Below are positions 1 through 12,349 of a stretch of DNA of 64,000 bases, piece by piece. The stretch is from contig JARVKI010000033.1 of NCBI GenBank assembly GCA_036674765.1, forward strand, positions 310,001 through 374,000. Direction: 5' to 3'. The notes beneath the pieces are model-generated. The model saw only the letters and a list, made by a program, of their open reading frames with translations. It ran no database searches and was not told where the DNA came from. The DNA is from Seiridium cupressi (taxonomy: Eukaryota > Ascomycota > Sordariomycetes > Amphisphaeriales > Sporocadaceae). How positions within the stretch are numbered: position 1 is the first letter of the stretch; each line of letters opens with the position of its first letter. The position numbers were made by a program, and so were the translations under genes.

Positions 1-3000
1 CTCTTGTGACCCTTTCATGAATCATTTTTTCCATCAGGTCAACCACTAGGGCCTCCTGTACGAGCTTGGAAGCGTTCTTTGATTTCATGATGCTCGAGAA
101 AATGTTCTTGGCGAGCGTTTGCACGTCACCCGCGTTGCCCCAGGAATGTGTCTTGCCAAGGGTTTCGAATCTGGTCAGGGCCTTCGAATCAAAGCTGTCA
201 GAGGTTTCCAGCTGACTTGTGTCGAGCTCCTTTTGCCTTAAACACTGAACAAGAAGATCGCGACAATGATGGGGCCGTAGATTCGAGAAAGGGACCGTAT
301 CAGGAAAACGTCTAGTCAAGCCTGGGTTTTGCGCCATTAGACGATTCATGTCATCGTCATAACCCGCCAGGATGACAACAAGCTTGTGCTGGTAACGCTC
401 CTTTGTGAGGCTGTCCACGATTTCATCCATTGCTTCCTTGGCAAAGTGACCCTCCGCTAGGCGATAGGCCTCATCGATGAACAGAACTTTTCCCAGGGCC
501 TCGTCAAATTTAGCTTGGACCTTGGGACCGGTTTGACCCACGTATTGGCCGATGATGTCGGTTGCAGAACACTCAACAACAGATGCATCCCCGAGAAAGC
601 CCATGTCATAATAGATCTGACCCATTTTTCGCGCGGTTGATGTCTTACCCGTACCTATGGTCATGTTAGCACTCTACTGACTTCCCGCTAGGATTCGTAT
701 CAAATTACCTGGGGGCCCGCAGAAAAGGAAGCTGAAAGGTACGCCATCGCGAGGATCCATACCATTATCCTTCATATTAAGAGCCACTTGTTGATACCCT
801 TCCAACAGTTGGACAATCCTATCACACCCGACAACATCTTTGAAGAGCTTGCGAATGTTCGTGGAAGCACGCTGACCCCTATCATAGTCCGGATCAATAT
901 CTCCGGCAATGAGCACGTCGACTCCCTTGGTCCCTGGATTCTCGGAGAGACGCTTCTGTTGGCGGTCCTTTGCTTCGTTCAGAATGATGTCAACAGCACC
1001 AGCATTGCCAAAATTGGGCTTGTGTCGCTCCCGCTCGAGCACTTCAAGAACGACCTTCTTGGCCTGCTCACCCGCCCGCAATGCTTGCTTCTTGAGTTTA
1101 AGATCGAGAATTTTTCCGAGTTCCCCAGAGTCATAGTCCTCAAAGTGAAAGCCAGAAGCAGTTGGAAAGCGTCTGCTGAGCCCCGGATTAACATTCCGAA
1201 ACATGTCTTCCATCTGTTCCTTGTAGCCCAACAAGAGAACACAGCGGTCTTCATTTGCAGTACTTTGCACCTCAGCAACAATCGTGTCGACGACAGCCGT
1301 CTTGTAAGGGTCGGCAATCCCTCCGCCGGCGAGCATGTACGCTTCATCTATGATCAAGACTTTGCCTTTGGTGCTCTCCAGAATGGCCTTGGCGTTCTTC
1401 TCTGATTGACCTAGCGCGCCGCCTACGAAGTCTGCAGGGTTCTTGATGACGACCTCACAATTGCTCAAGAGGCCTACAGCCACAAGAATAGCACCGTAGA
1501 GCTTTGCCACGGTGGTCTTTCCCGTACCCGGATTCCCCAGGAAACACTTGTTGAGGGAGCACTCAATCGGGGGCTGCTCTTTGAGCTCTCTGTTGTAATT
1601 AGTCTGCAGACGATCCACCAGAACTCTCACAGACTGTTTGACAGACTTCAGACCAATCATCTTTTGGAGGTCCTTCCATTCTTTGTTCGACTCCAAGGCT
1701 TTGCTCGGTGGTGGACCGATTAGGTCGATCTTTGTGAGCAGCATATCATCGGGTGCCTGGCCACTCCGTCTTTCTTTCTGTAGTCGATTGGCTTGTTGTC
1801 CGAGAAGCCTCGATAGCACGTTTTGTACCTCTCGCGCATTGCCGAATCCTTCTCGTCCTCGGCCGCGACCAATGCGACGGGCAACAATGCGCATGTAACG
1901 GCCTTCCGGACCTTTCTCGATCTTCATGCGACCATTGTATTTCTTCTTCAGTTGGTGATTGAAGATTCTGAGCAGCTCTTCGTCCTCGTAATCTTGAAAA
2001 TCCAAGCTGACGGGCACACGACTTGGGATGCCAGGATTATGTGCGAAGAAGTCTTCCATCTGCTTGCGGTAACCAGCAAATACGAACACAACTTTGCCAG
2101 TGAGATTCTCGATTTCAGCTAACAGGAAGTCGAGGACCTGTTTTCCGCCTGTTGAGTGGCCAGATACGATCTGATAAGCTTCATCAAGGAAGAAGATCCC
2201 ACCGCCTTTCTTGAGAATCGCATCAATGAGAGCTTGGCAGCCTGGGATGCCGTCATTGGCCAATCGAGAGCCCGTGGTTTCCTCAAGATGGTCACCGGGA
2301 ATCGCACCGACAGAAGAAAGAAACTGGGCATATAACCTGGCCACTGTAGTTTTTCCTGCAGCACCATTAGTGTGGTCCTTGGAACGTTCAAAACTAAGAT
2401 CTCACCGGTTCCTGGATTTCCCAATAACGCAGCCGAAAACCTCTCGTCCTTCAAATCGGCACCTTGGCGGATCACAGTATCTACCTTTGCTTTGATGCGC
2501 AGGAATTCCTGCTTCACTGTATCTAGTCCAATCATTGACATCAGAGAATCCAGAGCTTCGTTTGTTGCATTCTCAAACATTTTCTGATGGTCCCAGTCTT
2601 GTCCAGCGGCAGAGTCCTTTTTCTGGAAAGGTACATCACTGGGTTCATCGGACGAGTCTTCCACGTCAGAGATACCGGCTCTAGACTCGGCAGGATGAGC
2701 GTCAACGGATCCTTCATTGCCGAACGGGGAAGCCAGAACCCGGTCTTCAGATGAACCAACATCATCTGCTTGATTGCGATCTAAGACCGGGTCTGCTGTT
2801 CGACACTCCTTGCGAAGAACAGTCGTCCTCGAAGATGTGGTCTTCGGAGCTGATTCTGCTTTGTGAGATTTATGGCTCTCCTCTTTTAATCTCGCCAAGT
2901 CTCTGCGCTGTTGCTCTAGAGTGGATTCTCTGATAGAATCGGTTTGAAGATCCTTAGCTACCTGTTGCTGGTGTGCTATTTGATCTTGCAGAGCTTTGAG

Positions 3001-6000
3001 CTGCCTGGCGTAGGTGAATTGCTTTGCCTGTCTCGCGTCCTCGAGCTGCTTGGCCCTTTTCGCCTTTTCGCGACGTTCTTCATCGATGGCGCGACACTCT
3101 TGACATGCAGGCTTCTGCCGATTACATTCCCAGGACAGCTTGTGTTTCTGTGGGCACAGATCAGTGGCGATGGCCCTGCATGGCATCTTCGAGTGATCCA
3201 TCAGGATATGGCATCGTTGTGGGCATGTGTGTTTTTGGCAAGAAAGTAACTCCGGACTGCCAGAACCATGGTAAGAAAATTAGTTAACAACACCAAATGG
3301 AGCATAAACTCACCATGGCATGGCACAGCCGCCGTCTGGACAATGCATTTCAAAGTCTTCAGGAGTTCGAGCTATAACCGTAGTTTCCGGGTGTTTTTGG
3401 CATTGAAGCGGAAAGCCATCATGGATTCTTCCCTTACCCTTCAAGTTTTCGATCAAGCGGGTCCATTCTTCACTACCATTTTTCGCTTTCATGAACGTTT
3501 CTGCGCTGCCAATCATGATTAGAGCATTCCGTGCTCGCGATACAAGAACATTGAGCCGCTCAGGCGCTCGCATGAAGCCAATATCTCCAGCATCATTGCA
3601 TCGAGTCAAAGACACCACGACAATGTCGCTCTCCTCGCCTTGGTAATTGTCAATCGTCGAGAGTTTTATCGGCTTCTTGTTGACACTCGCACTCGCAGCT
3701 GGAACAATACCAGCTTGTACGAGATCGTGGGAATCAAGGTCGCTGAGAACTGGATCATAGTCTTTATTGAGCTGATCCCTGAGGAGTGCCAGTTGCCCCT
3801 GCAAATATCAGTATTCAGTTTTGTTGTAGATTATTGGGGCAACAAACCGAATAAGGAACTAGAATAACCAGATCACCTGTTCCATAACCTTGCTGACCCA
3901 GATATCGCACAAATTTGAGAACCATGTCGGCTTCGAATTCATTCTGTTTGCTTGATGTGGCATTCTCATCTAGCTTATCAATCAGGAGGCTGTGCTCTGC
4001 TTCTGCATGGTTGTGATTGACGAATATCACATCACCCTGAAGGCCACGAAGATGAGGACGGTTTTGGGTTGCTTTTGCGTCCTGTAGGTCGGGATAGTTG
4101 TGCCGAATGAGTTGAGAGATTTCTGGCCTCATTCTATGCTGATTGAGCAGTGTGCAATGTGCGCGGCCTTGAAGGACCAGCCTCTCGAAAAGAGACCGGT
4201 TCAGATCGAAGCCTCCTCCAGACTCTACGGTCAAATTGTGATTCTTAACTTTAGGCCTCAATTGTTTGTGGTCACCGATCTGGATGAGTTGCTTGGTGCT
4301 TGGGCCCATGGCAGCCAAGATATGACTCTCGAGTATTTCGCCAGCCTCCTCCACGATGATGATTCCAGGGGCACTGCCCTGGATCTCCTGAGCATACTTC
4401 GACGCCGCAGTCGTCGTGCAACCGACAACGCGCTTAGAGCTAAGTATTTGCTCAGCCTTTTCTCTTTGGAGGCTTTGTAGAGTTTTCTGGAGCTTGTTAT
4501 AGTCTTCCAAGGAATTGGTTAGTGCCTTGACTCTACCATCGCGAATCTCCTGCTTCCAATGAGCCATTTTCCCATTGCGAGACGACCGGCTCGATTGCCA
4601 AATATCTTGGCATGCGAAAGAAGAATTCTCTGGATCAAGAGGGCCAGCACTTTTGCCTTCAATCCATGTTTTCAGCAGATCAACATCACGGGCACGTTTA
4701 CCTGCCTTTCCCACACGGGTATGCCCTAGCTCTGCTTCAGGAACAAGGAAAGCGTCATAATAATGCCTGTCTTGCTCGTGGAACTCAATGTGTGATAAAA
4801 CTTGCTTGAGGGTAACAAATCCCTGCAAATAACTCTCGAAAGATCTTTCAACTTGATCAGCAGCAGCTCTCAGGTTCCCCCTCTCGAAGTTGATCAGGTC
4901 CCAGCGAGTCCGCGACCTAGTCTTGAGGCTAAGTGTCTGGTTTGACAAGAGTAATGGTGCTGTACGAGTCGTGGACTTTGACCCCAACCGGACAATCTCA
5001 TCTGATGAAATACCGATGTCCATGAGATCTTCGAGGAATTGATCCAAGGCGTGATTAGTGTATGCTAAAACGAGGATCCTCTCATCGGTGTGGTGTAGCA
5101 AGATATACGTCAACAAAGCTCCCACGAAAGATTTGCCTGTGCCTAGTCACGAGTCAGTGGTGGCATTGGTTGATGATTGAGTATGCGAACAAACCTGGTG
5201 GTCCCTGAATCGAGGCAACCTGGTGGGTCAAGGCCATCAAGAGAGCGTTAACCTGTGATTTGTCGAGGCTTAGGTGCTTCGTTATCCCTAGCAGCTGCTC
5301 GAAGTCTGTCCGATCACCAGTCTGCTCGAGGGCTTCTACTATATGGGGCATGGTGAAAGGAGAAGGCATCAATGTGTCCGAGTACGCAAGGATTTCATGG
5401 CCTAACTCGATGTCGACTTTCCCCTTCAGACGTTCTAGAATAGGCTCGTAGGCAAACAACGGTGTTGGTACTTGGAGGAAGTCGACGGTTCCTGGTTGCA
5501 GCGCGTTCAGTACTTGTCTCAAAGATTCGCTGTTTGAAATGTGAAGACTTAAACACGGCAAGGCAAGTGCTAGTCGATCTTCGTTTCTGTTCAGGGTTGC
5601 ACATGCCAGCGGAGCGTTATCAACCATGATGCACCCAAAGCTCTGATGTTTGAGGAATGCAGGCATGTTCTTTAGTGCTTTCTTTCTCTGATCGACTGTT
5701 GATTTTGCCATATTGAGAATATCTGTTGAGCATTCAAGAACCAAGCTACAAGGTCGCTCATTCTCCAGTGCATCGTCATCTATGCCTTTCAGTTTCAGGC
5801 CTTCGATAAGCATGCTTCGCCTTCCACTTTTCTTCTTGTTGTTCCCTGCATGCTTGACGCCATCGCGCGTATCTTTGAGCATGTCTTCCCTAAGAAGTCG
5901 ATACTGGTTTTCCAAATGTCGTTGTGCTCTCCCCGCCACGTCCACGTCCATGATTGACGAGGCATTCCTGATGTATGGGCTCTCAGAAGATTCCAGCTCG

Positions 6001-6755
6001 GACCTGGTAGGCAGAATGCTGATGTCATGATAGTTGACAAAGTCGTTATCATGACGTCCGCCAGGCCCCAGTTCAGTCCCTGCAATGGCGTTCGAATTCG
6101 TTGAAGTCTGAGATACTATGGAGTGGGTTTTCTGAAATATGCTCTTCGCAGAAAGCGATGGGGACTTCTCAACAAACACATCAGTCAACAACCACTGTGC
6201 TGTCTGACGGAATGGACCAGACTGTGCCACCGGGAGTATGACCATCTGTAGAAGTAGCCAAGCAAAGCCTTCGGTGGCCTTGGTATTGATCGCGCTTCCT
6301 CTGACATGGTTGAGGATGGCGTTCCAAAAGAGTGGTGGTTCAACCATAACCCAAAGTATCTGGTTCAGGAGCTCGCCGTTACAGACTCTCTTCAATGCAG
6401 GGTCGGAGAGAAACTCCATCAACTGGGCAGCCCAGTTGTTGATGAATTGTGGAGAGGTGTCATAGGTCAGAGATTTGTGTAGAGCCCTCCGACCGTTCGA
6501 AGACGACGCCAACCGTTCGACACAATCGGATTTGTCAGGCCGATTACAGATAGCCTCGATGAGGCGCTGAGCGTCTGCCGGCCCTTGCAACTGCAAAGCA
6601 CCTTCCAGCACCTTGTAGAAGAAACCATCTAATCGTGATGAACGCTCCTGGACCTGTGAATCGCCATTCATAACTGATCGCGGCTCTGGTCTAGACACTG
6701 CAGCTCCTCCACGGCCTCTTCCTTGGCCTCCTCGACGATTTCCTCTGTATGCCAT
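1..6755 (-). CDS. NFX1-type SF1 RNA helicase fused to three CbbX-like AAA+ modules (3' end beyond window)
   Basis: Six exons are visible (6755-5195, 5142-3848, 3798-3314, 3256-2406, 2355-709, 654-<1); all junctions are GT-AG and keep frame, giving at least 2164 residues. The N-terminus is RGG-rich. An SF1 UPF1/ZNFX1-type helicase follows: Walker A GPPGTGKS (about residues 518-525, split by intron 1), a VEEAGE Walker B, GDHKQLRP, and the C-terminal TIDNYQGEESDIVV motif. Next come a Cys/His NFX1-type zinc-binding stretch (about 1100-1165) and a Lys/Glu-rich coiled coil. The C-terminal half holds three AAA modules of the CbbX/SpoVK type, with P-loops near 1393, 1670 and 1944, each followed by a DEAY Walker B. 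ZNFX1-like helicases act in RNA surveillance and antiviral silencing; CbbX-like modules are remodelling ATPases. An RNA-directed role is inference. The start is the first ATG before the RGG tract. Confidence 0.93.
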
Positions 6756-7109
6756 CGGATCTATCGATTGCAACGCCGACAGAGAAGTTTGACGGGAGAG
6801 GTAGAGATTTTGAAAAAGAGGAAATCCTTGCACATAGATTATCTAACTTGTGTTGGGCCGGACTCCGAGGCGAGTTTGGGCAGTGCGAAGGCAGCCTTGC
6901 ATATGCTCGAGATGATGGGCCTCCCGCAGTATCACAAGCGCAGCAACCCAATCCGCATGTCGTATTATGCAGAAACTAAGGTCACACTTACATTAAATCA
7001 CATGCACTTCAACTCTATGGGCAAAAGGAACTCTGCTGTAGAACAATAAAGAATCAGATGGATACAAAACAAACTAATTCCTAATGCCATTCGCGGAAGT
7101 TAGGTTTTC
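6756..7109. other. Intergenic gap between two co-oriented minus-strand genes
   Basis: About 350 bases hold the 3' flank of the DXO-like gene and the 5' flank of the helicase gene. I see no further gene. Confidence 0.6.
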
Positions 7110-8578
7110 TCAGACTGCACACCGGCCACAGTAACCACAGTCAAGATCGCACGCTGTGTAGTCGAATGCCGCGGAGGCACCATCGTCTGACTCTGTGCTT
7201 GCCTGCAGTTCACTAATAGTAGGGTACCCTTGGTCATCGTCCGAGTCGCTTGACTCTTCCTCCTTGGAATGGTGTAGATCTGGGTCTGACCACATATTAC
7301 TCCAGCTCTCAGGTAAGGCTCGACGCAATGTGCCGGTCTGTTCTCGCAGCTGCACTGGCCCAGTCCCTTGTCGATGTACTTCCAAACTTGGGCAATTGGC
7401 TCTTTTGACCTCTGTTACTAGCCAGTTCACAGTTGCAGCAAATCTTCGGAGATCCGATTGATTGTCCTTTTCCCACTGAATGATCTCGTCGTTCATGTTG
7501 ATTTTTTTAACTTCAACAAAGACTCCACGCTCGTGATATCCGGCCACCAGGTTGGGTACTTGTCGAATCCATAGTCGCTGAATATGCTCCGTCAAGTCAA
7601 TCGTTCCTCGGTATTGAGCCTGGGTTTTGATTTCAAGGAGCGACTGTTGTGGCACAACGCTGCCGCTGAATTCCACGTCTACAGCGTCGGTAGAGTCCCC
7701 CGATTTTGCGATAAACCTCCTTTCTTGAGGTAAAACCGAGTCATCTCTGTCTTCGTCAAGTAAACCCTCGTAGCTGTCACACTCAAAACGAACAATGTAG
7801 TTCAGCCCCTGGAACTGGTATTTGACGATGCGCTGGTGAGAGTTGGTCTTGTTGAGATCTAGTGCATGCGTAGTGAAGGCATCGAGAAACGAATGGCCAT
7901 AACCCCGAATATTCTGAATCTTCTCATCCTTGGCATTTCGAATAATGAAAAGCGTGTTACCGACAAAATCTACGTCGAAGCGGAATGTCGAATCAACAGA
8001 CCGAGCGGCTCGTAGGAGGTTGCCCAAAGAACTTGCACATCCCACGACGTCGATGTTGGAGGATTCAAATGATTCATTCATGGCAAAAATGGACCGCACA
8101 GTAGGTAGCATAGGATGGTCAGGGAAACGTGCCCCGTTTTGATCCCGTAAGAAATCTCCTCTGTCTCCTCTAAGCTGGACCGGCAACGCTGGTGGCGTCC
8201 ATAAGGCCGGTGTTCCTGTGAAATTACTTTAGTCAAGGATCTGGGCGCAAGAAGAGCTCGGAACCTACCTGGGACAATTATTCGTGGGGATTCCGAATCA
8301 ACTCCGACCAAAGAGTATGATGCTACATACTCTAGGTCGCTGATCTTTGCTTCCGAGACTGGAACCGTGGGATTCTTGATATCTCCAACCTGTATTTCAG
8401 TGATGACAGGACCTAATGGAGCCTCATTCACAGTGAGAAGGCTTCGAGGTTCACCATTGTTCTGCCATCCTCCGTATAGGTAGTGACCTTGACGTTGATT
8501 GGTATATCTCCAGCTCGAGCGTATAGATACGTTCTCCCTCCCTCCTCTATGAGAGCCATAACCCGGCCCGCGATACAT
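7110..8578 (-). CDS. Conserved fungal protein with a DXO/Rai1-like core
   Basis: Two exons (8578-8269 and 8215-7110) encode 471 residues; the intron restores an IVPGTPALWTPP reading. The N-terminus is short and Gly/Arg-rich. From memory, fungal homologues often carry the label 'geranylgeranyl pyrophosphate synthetase', but there is no DDXXD motif and none of the prenyl synthase helices, so that label looks wrong. What is visible instead is an order of acidic residues like that of DXO/Rai1 decapping nucleases: FECD (E248, D250), then LEIKT (E298, K300) matching the VELKT signature, then a Trp/Gln segment RLWIRQVPNLVAGYH (Q322) where DXO has its FWAQ helix and the strand after it. An insertion separates the first two motifs. 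The gene lies just upstream of the helicase-AAA gene on the same strand, which fits an RNA role. The gene is well supported; the fold assignment is inference. Confidence 0.85.
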
Positions 8579-9689
8579 GGCTTGGGGATAGTGGCAGCTG
8601 GAAAAGCTGGAGAATCGATTTTCAGCGTCGTCGAGTAAAGTCGACGAGTTGTATAGATTAAGACTGGAAGTCCTCCGTAGGAGAACCCGACCAATTTATA
8701 GACAGCCATCCTGAACATTCGATATTAGAGCCTGGCAAAAAGAATGCAGCATGCGTGCCCGTCAAGCTTGCCCGGCATGTCTGGGGCCGCCATGCATCTG
8801 AGCGTATCAAGCCAATAATTCAGTTTCCGCCTGATTGGAGAAATGGATAAGAGGTATGCACGTGGTCCCCTCATCATGTCCTCAACTGGCAGCAGTTTAA
8901 TGTCGGAGGCCCTCCAATACTCGCAGCCTGCTGTTTATGACTGGACAGACTTAGCCTGCATTCAAGCAGACCACGGAGCAAAAGGCATATTACTGGAAAA
9001 TATGATGAAGCAACTCGAACGCGCTTTACTTGCTTGAATATATCGGATGCCGGCAAGGCCCGTTAATGGTTCCTGGCACACTATTGACGCGAGGAAGTCG
9101 GTAAACTGTCCACTGGGAGCTTGGCAGCGCACGTATCAAGGGGCCTGAATGGCAACAACGAATTACTCTGTTGTCGAAGCTGGATAACCCTCCCAATGTC
9201 CATTTTGTCTCGATAATGATGCTACAGAACAGCACAAATTAGCCACGGCAAAAGACGGTTTATGCACACGTTTCTAGAAGCAGAATTCGTCAATGCTGCT
9301 ACTGCATGTGTAAGATTGTGATGATGGGAATGAGGAATGATGGTGTTGTTCCATATATATTCCAAGTTGTTCGTATTGATTTCATACGAACCCCAAAGTT
9401 GTTCATTCAAATGTTTGTTCCATACGGAATCCATATCCTTCATATATCCACCTCCTAAGGGGAGGTCCAGCAAACGAACCGACTGTCTTCCAAGGCTTTT
9501 CCTGCCTTGCCGAGACGGTTTTGTTGAATACCGTACGCCATGCTTGCCTTTATATGTCCGATGAGGGAATCATTAAAAACTCTAAACCCAAGATAAAACG
9601 CCTTTCTATGCTGAAGAAGTTGATTCTCCCGCGGTGATGTTCAGTCCCCCACGGAACGGACATACATTATACTACAACCATCGCCCGAA
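8579..9689. other. Intergenic region, no gene seen
   Basis: This holds the 5' flank of the DXO-like gene and the 3' flank of the S-adenosylmethionine synthetase gene. Short ORFs here lack coding character. An imperfect inverted repeat, ACCTCC and GGAGGT around TAAGG, lies near 9450-9465 and contains an AGGGG stress-element-like core. Confidence 0.5.
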
Positions 9690-11146
9690 TTAGTACTTCA
9701 GCTCCTTGGGCTTCTCCCAGCTGAATTCCTGGTTGGTGCCGAAGTGACCGAACTTGGCGGTCTGGTAGTAGATGGGCTTGGCCAGGTCGAGCTGCTTGAC
9801 AATGACACCAGGTCGCATATCGAAGTTGGCACGCACGATCTCAACAAGCTCCTCGGCACTCTTGTCCGAGGTACCGTAGCTGTCGACATACACGGAGCAC
9901 GGCTCGGCGACACCGATAGCATAAGACAGTTGCACCAATGCACGGCGTGCAAGCTTGGCATTAACAAGAGACTTGGCGATCCATCGAGCCAGGTAAGCCG
10001 CGGATCTGTCGACCTTGGAGAAGTCCTTTCCGGAGAAAGCACCACCACCGTGCGCGCCCCAACCACCGTAGGTATCGACGATGATCTTACGGCCGGTCAG
10101 ACCGGCATCACCCTGAGGGCCACCAATGATGAAAAGTCCACTGGGTTGAATCTGGGACAAGCAGTTAGTAAAGTAATTCGCTTCATTTGAACACCTCTTC
10201 TCGAGGGTGACTGTTTGGATCGAAGCAATTGGCTTACGTGGTAGACGGTCTCCTCATCCAGGTACTTAGCCGGGATGACCTTCTTGCAGATCTTCTCGGT
10301 GATCTCCTTGCGCAGCTGCTCGGTGGTGATGTCCTCGCTGTGCTGAGCTGAGACAACAATGGTGTGAACACGGATAGGAACAACAGCACCGCCGTCGTGC
10401 TTGTACTCCATGGTGACTTGGGTCTTGGTGTCAGGTCGCAGCCAAGGAAGGGAGCCATCCCGGCGAGCATCTGACATGGCCTTGTTGAGCTTGTGGGCCA
10501 GCAAGTGGCTGAGGGGGTGCATCTCAGGGGTCTCGTCCGTGGCATAACCGAACATGAGACCCTGGTCACCAGCACCGAGCTGCTCAAGAGCCTGCTCGTA
10601 GTGGAGACCCTGAGCAATATCGGGGGATTGCTGCTCAATAGCAACGAGCAAGTTGCACGTCTTGTAGTCGAAACCCTTGTCGGAGGAGTCGTAGCCAATG
10701 TCCTTGATGGCGTCACGCACAACCTTCTGGTAGTCGAGCTTGGCCTTGGTGGTAATCTCACCAAAGACCATGATCATACCAGTCTTGGTAGCAGTCTCGC
10801 AAGCGACCTTGGAGAGGGGGTCCTCAGCAAGGCAGGCATCCAGGATGGAGTCGGAGACCTGATCGGCGATCTTGTCAGGGTGGCCCTCACCTACGGATTC
10901 GGACTGTAAGACTCTAGTTAGCCCATGAACTTCTTTGGTGTTTCCAAGGAGTAGTCCAGTGCATCCGTGGCGCCAGTAATGGAATAATCTGTCCCATCAC
11001 GAGCACGCACATTGGAGTACAGTGATGGACCATCGCATTTGTAGTGGCCTTGCAGTGCAATAATCAAACTGACATACAGTGAAGAGGAAGGCGCCCTTGT
11101 TGTGGATGCGGAAGGCATCGCCGTTGGTTCCGTTGGTGGCAGGCAT
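9690..11146 (-). CDS. SAM2: S-adenosylmethionine synthetase (methionine adenosyltransferase)
   Basis: Makes S-adenosylmethionine from methionine and ATP in the cytosol (EC 2.5.1.6), the methyl donor for most methylations. Three exons (11146-11078, 10903-10238, 10151-9690) give 398 residues, the usual family length. Visible signatures are [11 protein letters not shown], the [12 protein letters not shown] hexapeptide region, the GGAFSGKD P-loop-like motif and a KPKELKY end. Exon 1 codes for only 23 residues and is followed by a 174-base intron; all introns are phase 0. The start is the ATG giving [10 protein letters not shown], ahead of the conserved GAFLFTSES. The same enzyme is eth-1 in Neurospora. 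Identification is very secure. Confidence 0.98.
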
Positions 11147-12349
11147 GTTTTCGGTTGTTTTGTAAACAGGGAATTCTATTGTCTAGCCGTGGACACACGA
11201 GGAAGGATCAACAACAACAGACGAGTGAGAGAGAGGGGGAAAAGATGCGAAAGGACGGAGAGAGGGAAGTTTGTCCGGAGTGAGGAAGTCTGGGAGAAAG
11301 CGACTTTTGGGAAGGGTCTTCACTTCAATTGGTGAGGGACGCAGTTGCCGAGAGTCGGATTCCGCAATGGAAGGGAGGGGCAGCTCCAGCATAGACAAGT
11401 ACTGGCTACCGGGCGGTACTTTCTCCGTTACGCGATTATGGCCGCATATGATGTACATATACTTGCTCTAAAGCAGTGGCTGGCCGTTCCTTCCCAATAC
11501 AAAATTTTTATGGATCCAATTGCGCCATATTGGCATAGGATATTCAACGCGGCCATTAATTCAACTGGTCGGTTTTTTTTTTCACCGCTCCCCACTGGCG
11601 CCATGAGCCTTCGAAGTGTTCAATGCGGGGGCCAAGGGCACCCAAGGGCAGGCAACCTGTAGCGCAGAGGTCTCTCCCTGGTCTCAGTAACCAAGACAAC
11701 GTGCTCAAAGGGCCAATTCGCTTTGGTGATGGGGATTTTGTCTCACTCGGAGCCGCTTCCGTCTTACGTTAGACCGGTCAAGTCGTGCGATATGGATTTA
11801 CTCTTAGCCGAAGGCGCAGAGGGGTCCTATCAAAGTCCATTTGCTTCTACCCGGCGCTTCTACCCCTCGTTCAGGATCATGCAGAGTGCATGGGGGAGAC
11901 TCTCCTCAGCTTACGCCCCGTTGGCATACGTTTGTGTGGATTGTTAGTGGATGACTAGGAGGATTGAGGCAATCTGTCCAAGACTCGAAAACCTAAATGT
12001 ATAATGAAGATCTTGACGCAGAATGTTGCCGACAGGCCATGAATCGTTCAGATTACAGATCCAAGGCGACTTTAACAGCCCTGCACAGACGGCGACTTGG
12101 GACGGCCCCGCGGACCCACATCAGAAATTCCTGACGCGGAGGCCGGACCCTCATCGGCTATTATGCATGCCCCTCCGGACCCCTCCATGATTTTTTCTAT
12201 CAGGACGAGGCAGCAAATTTCACCGTCACACTGTATTGCAAGGCTGAAGCGGTTTTACGTCGCGACTCCATTAGCATAATCCTCACTGCCTTAAGTAACC
12301 TAAACTACCGTGTCCTAGTTTAAGGTCGACTCATCGCCCAAACTTCACG
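11147..12349. other. Divergent promoter region
   Basis: About 1.2 kb separates the divergent starts of the S-adenosylmethionine synthetase gene and GPN3. The part next to the synthetase start is purine-rich on the plus strand. No other gene is evident. Confidence 0.6.

Noticed and set aside
7110..8578. Geranylgeranyl pyrophosphate synthase
   Set aside because: No DDXXD motif and no prenyl synthase pattern is present; the name seems to be a propagated database label.
8428..8718. 96-codon minus-strand ORF overlapping the start of the DXO-like gene
   Set aside because: It overlaps the better supported exon in another frame and has no splice connection to it.
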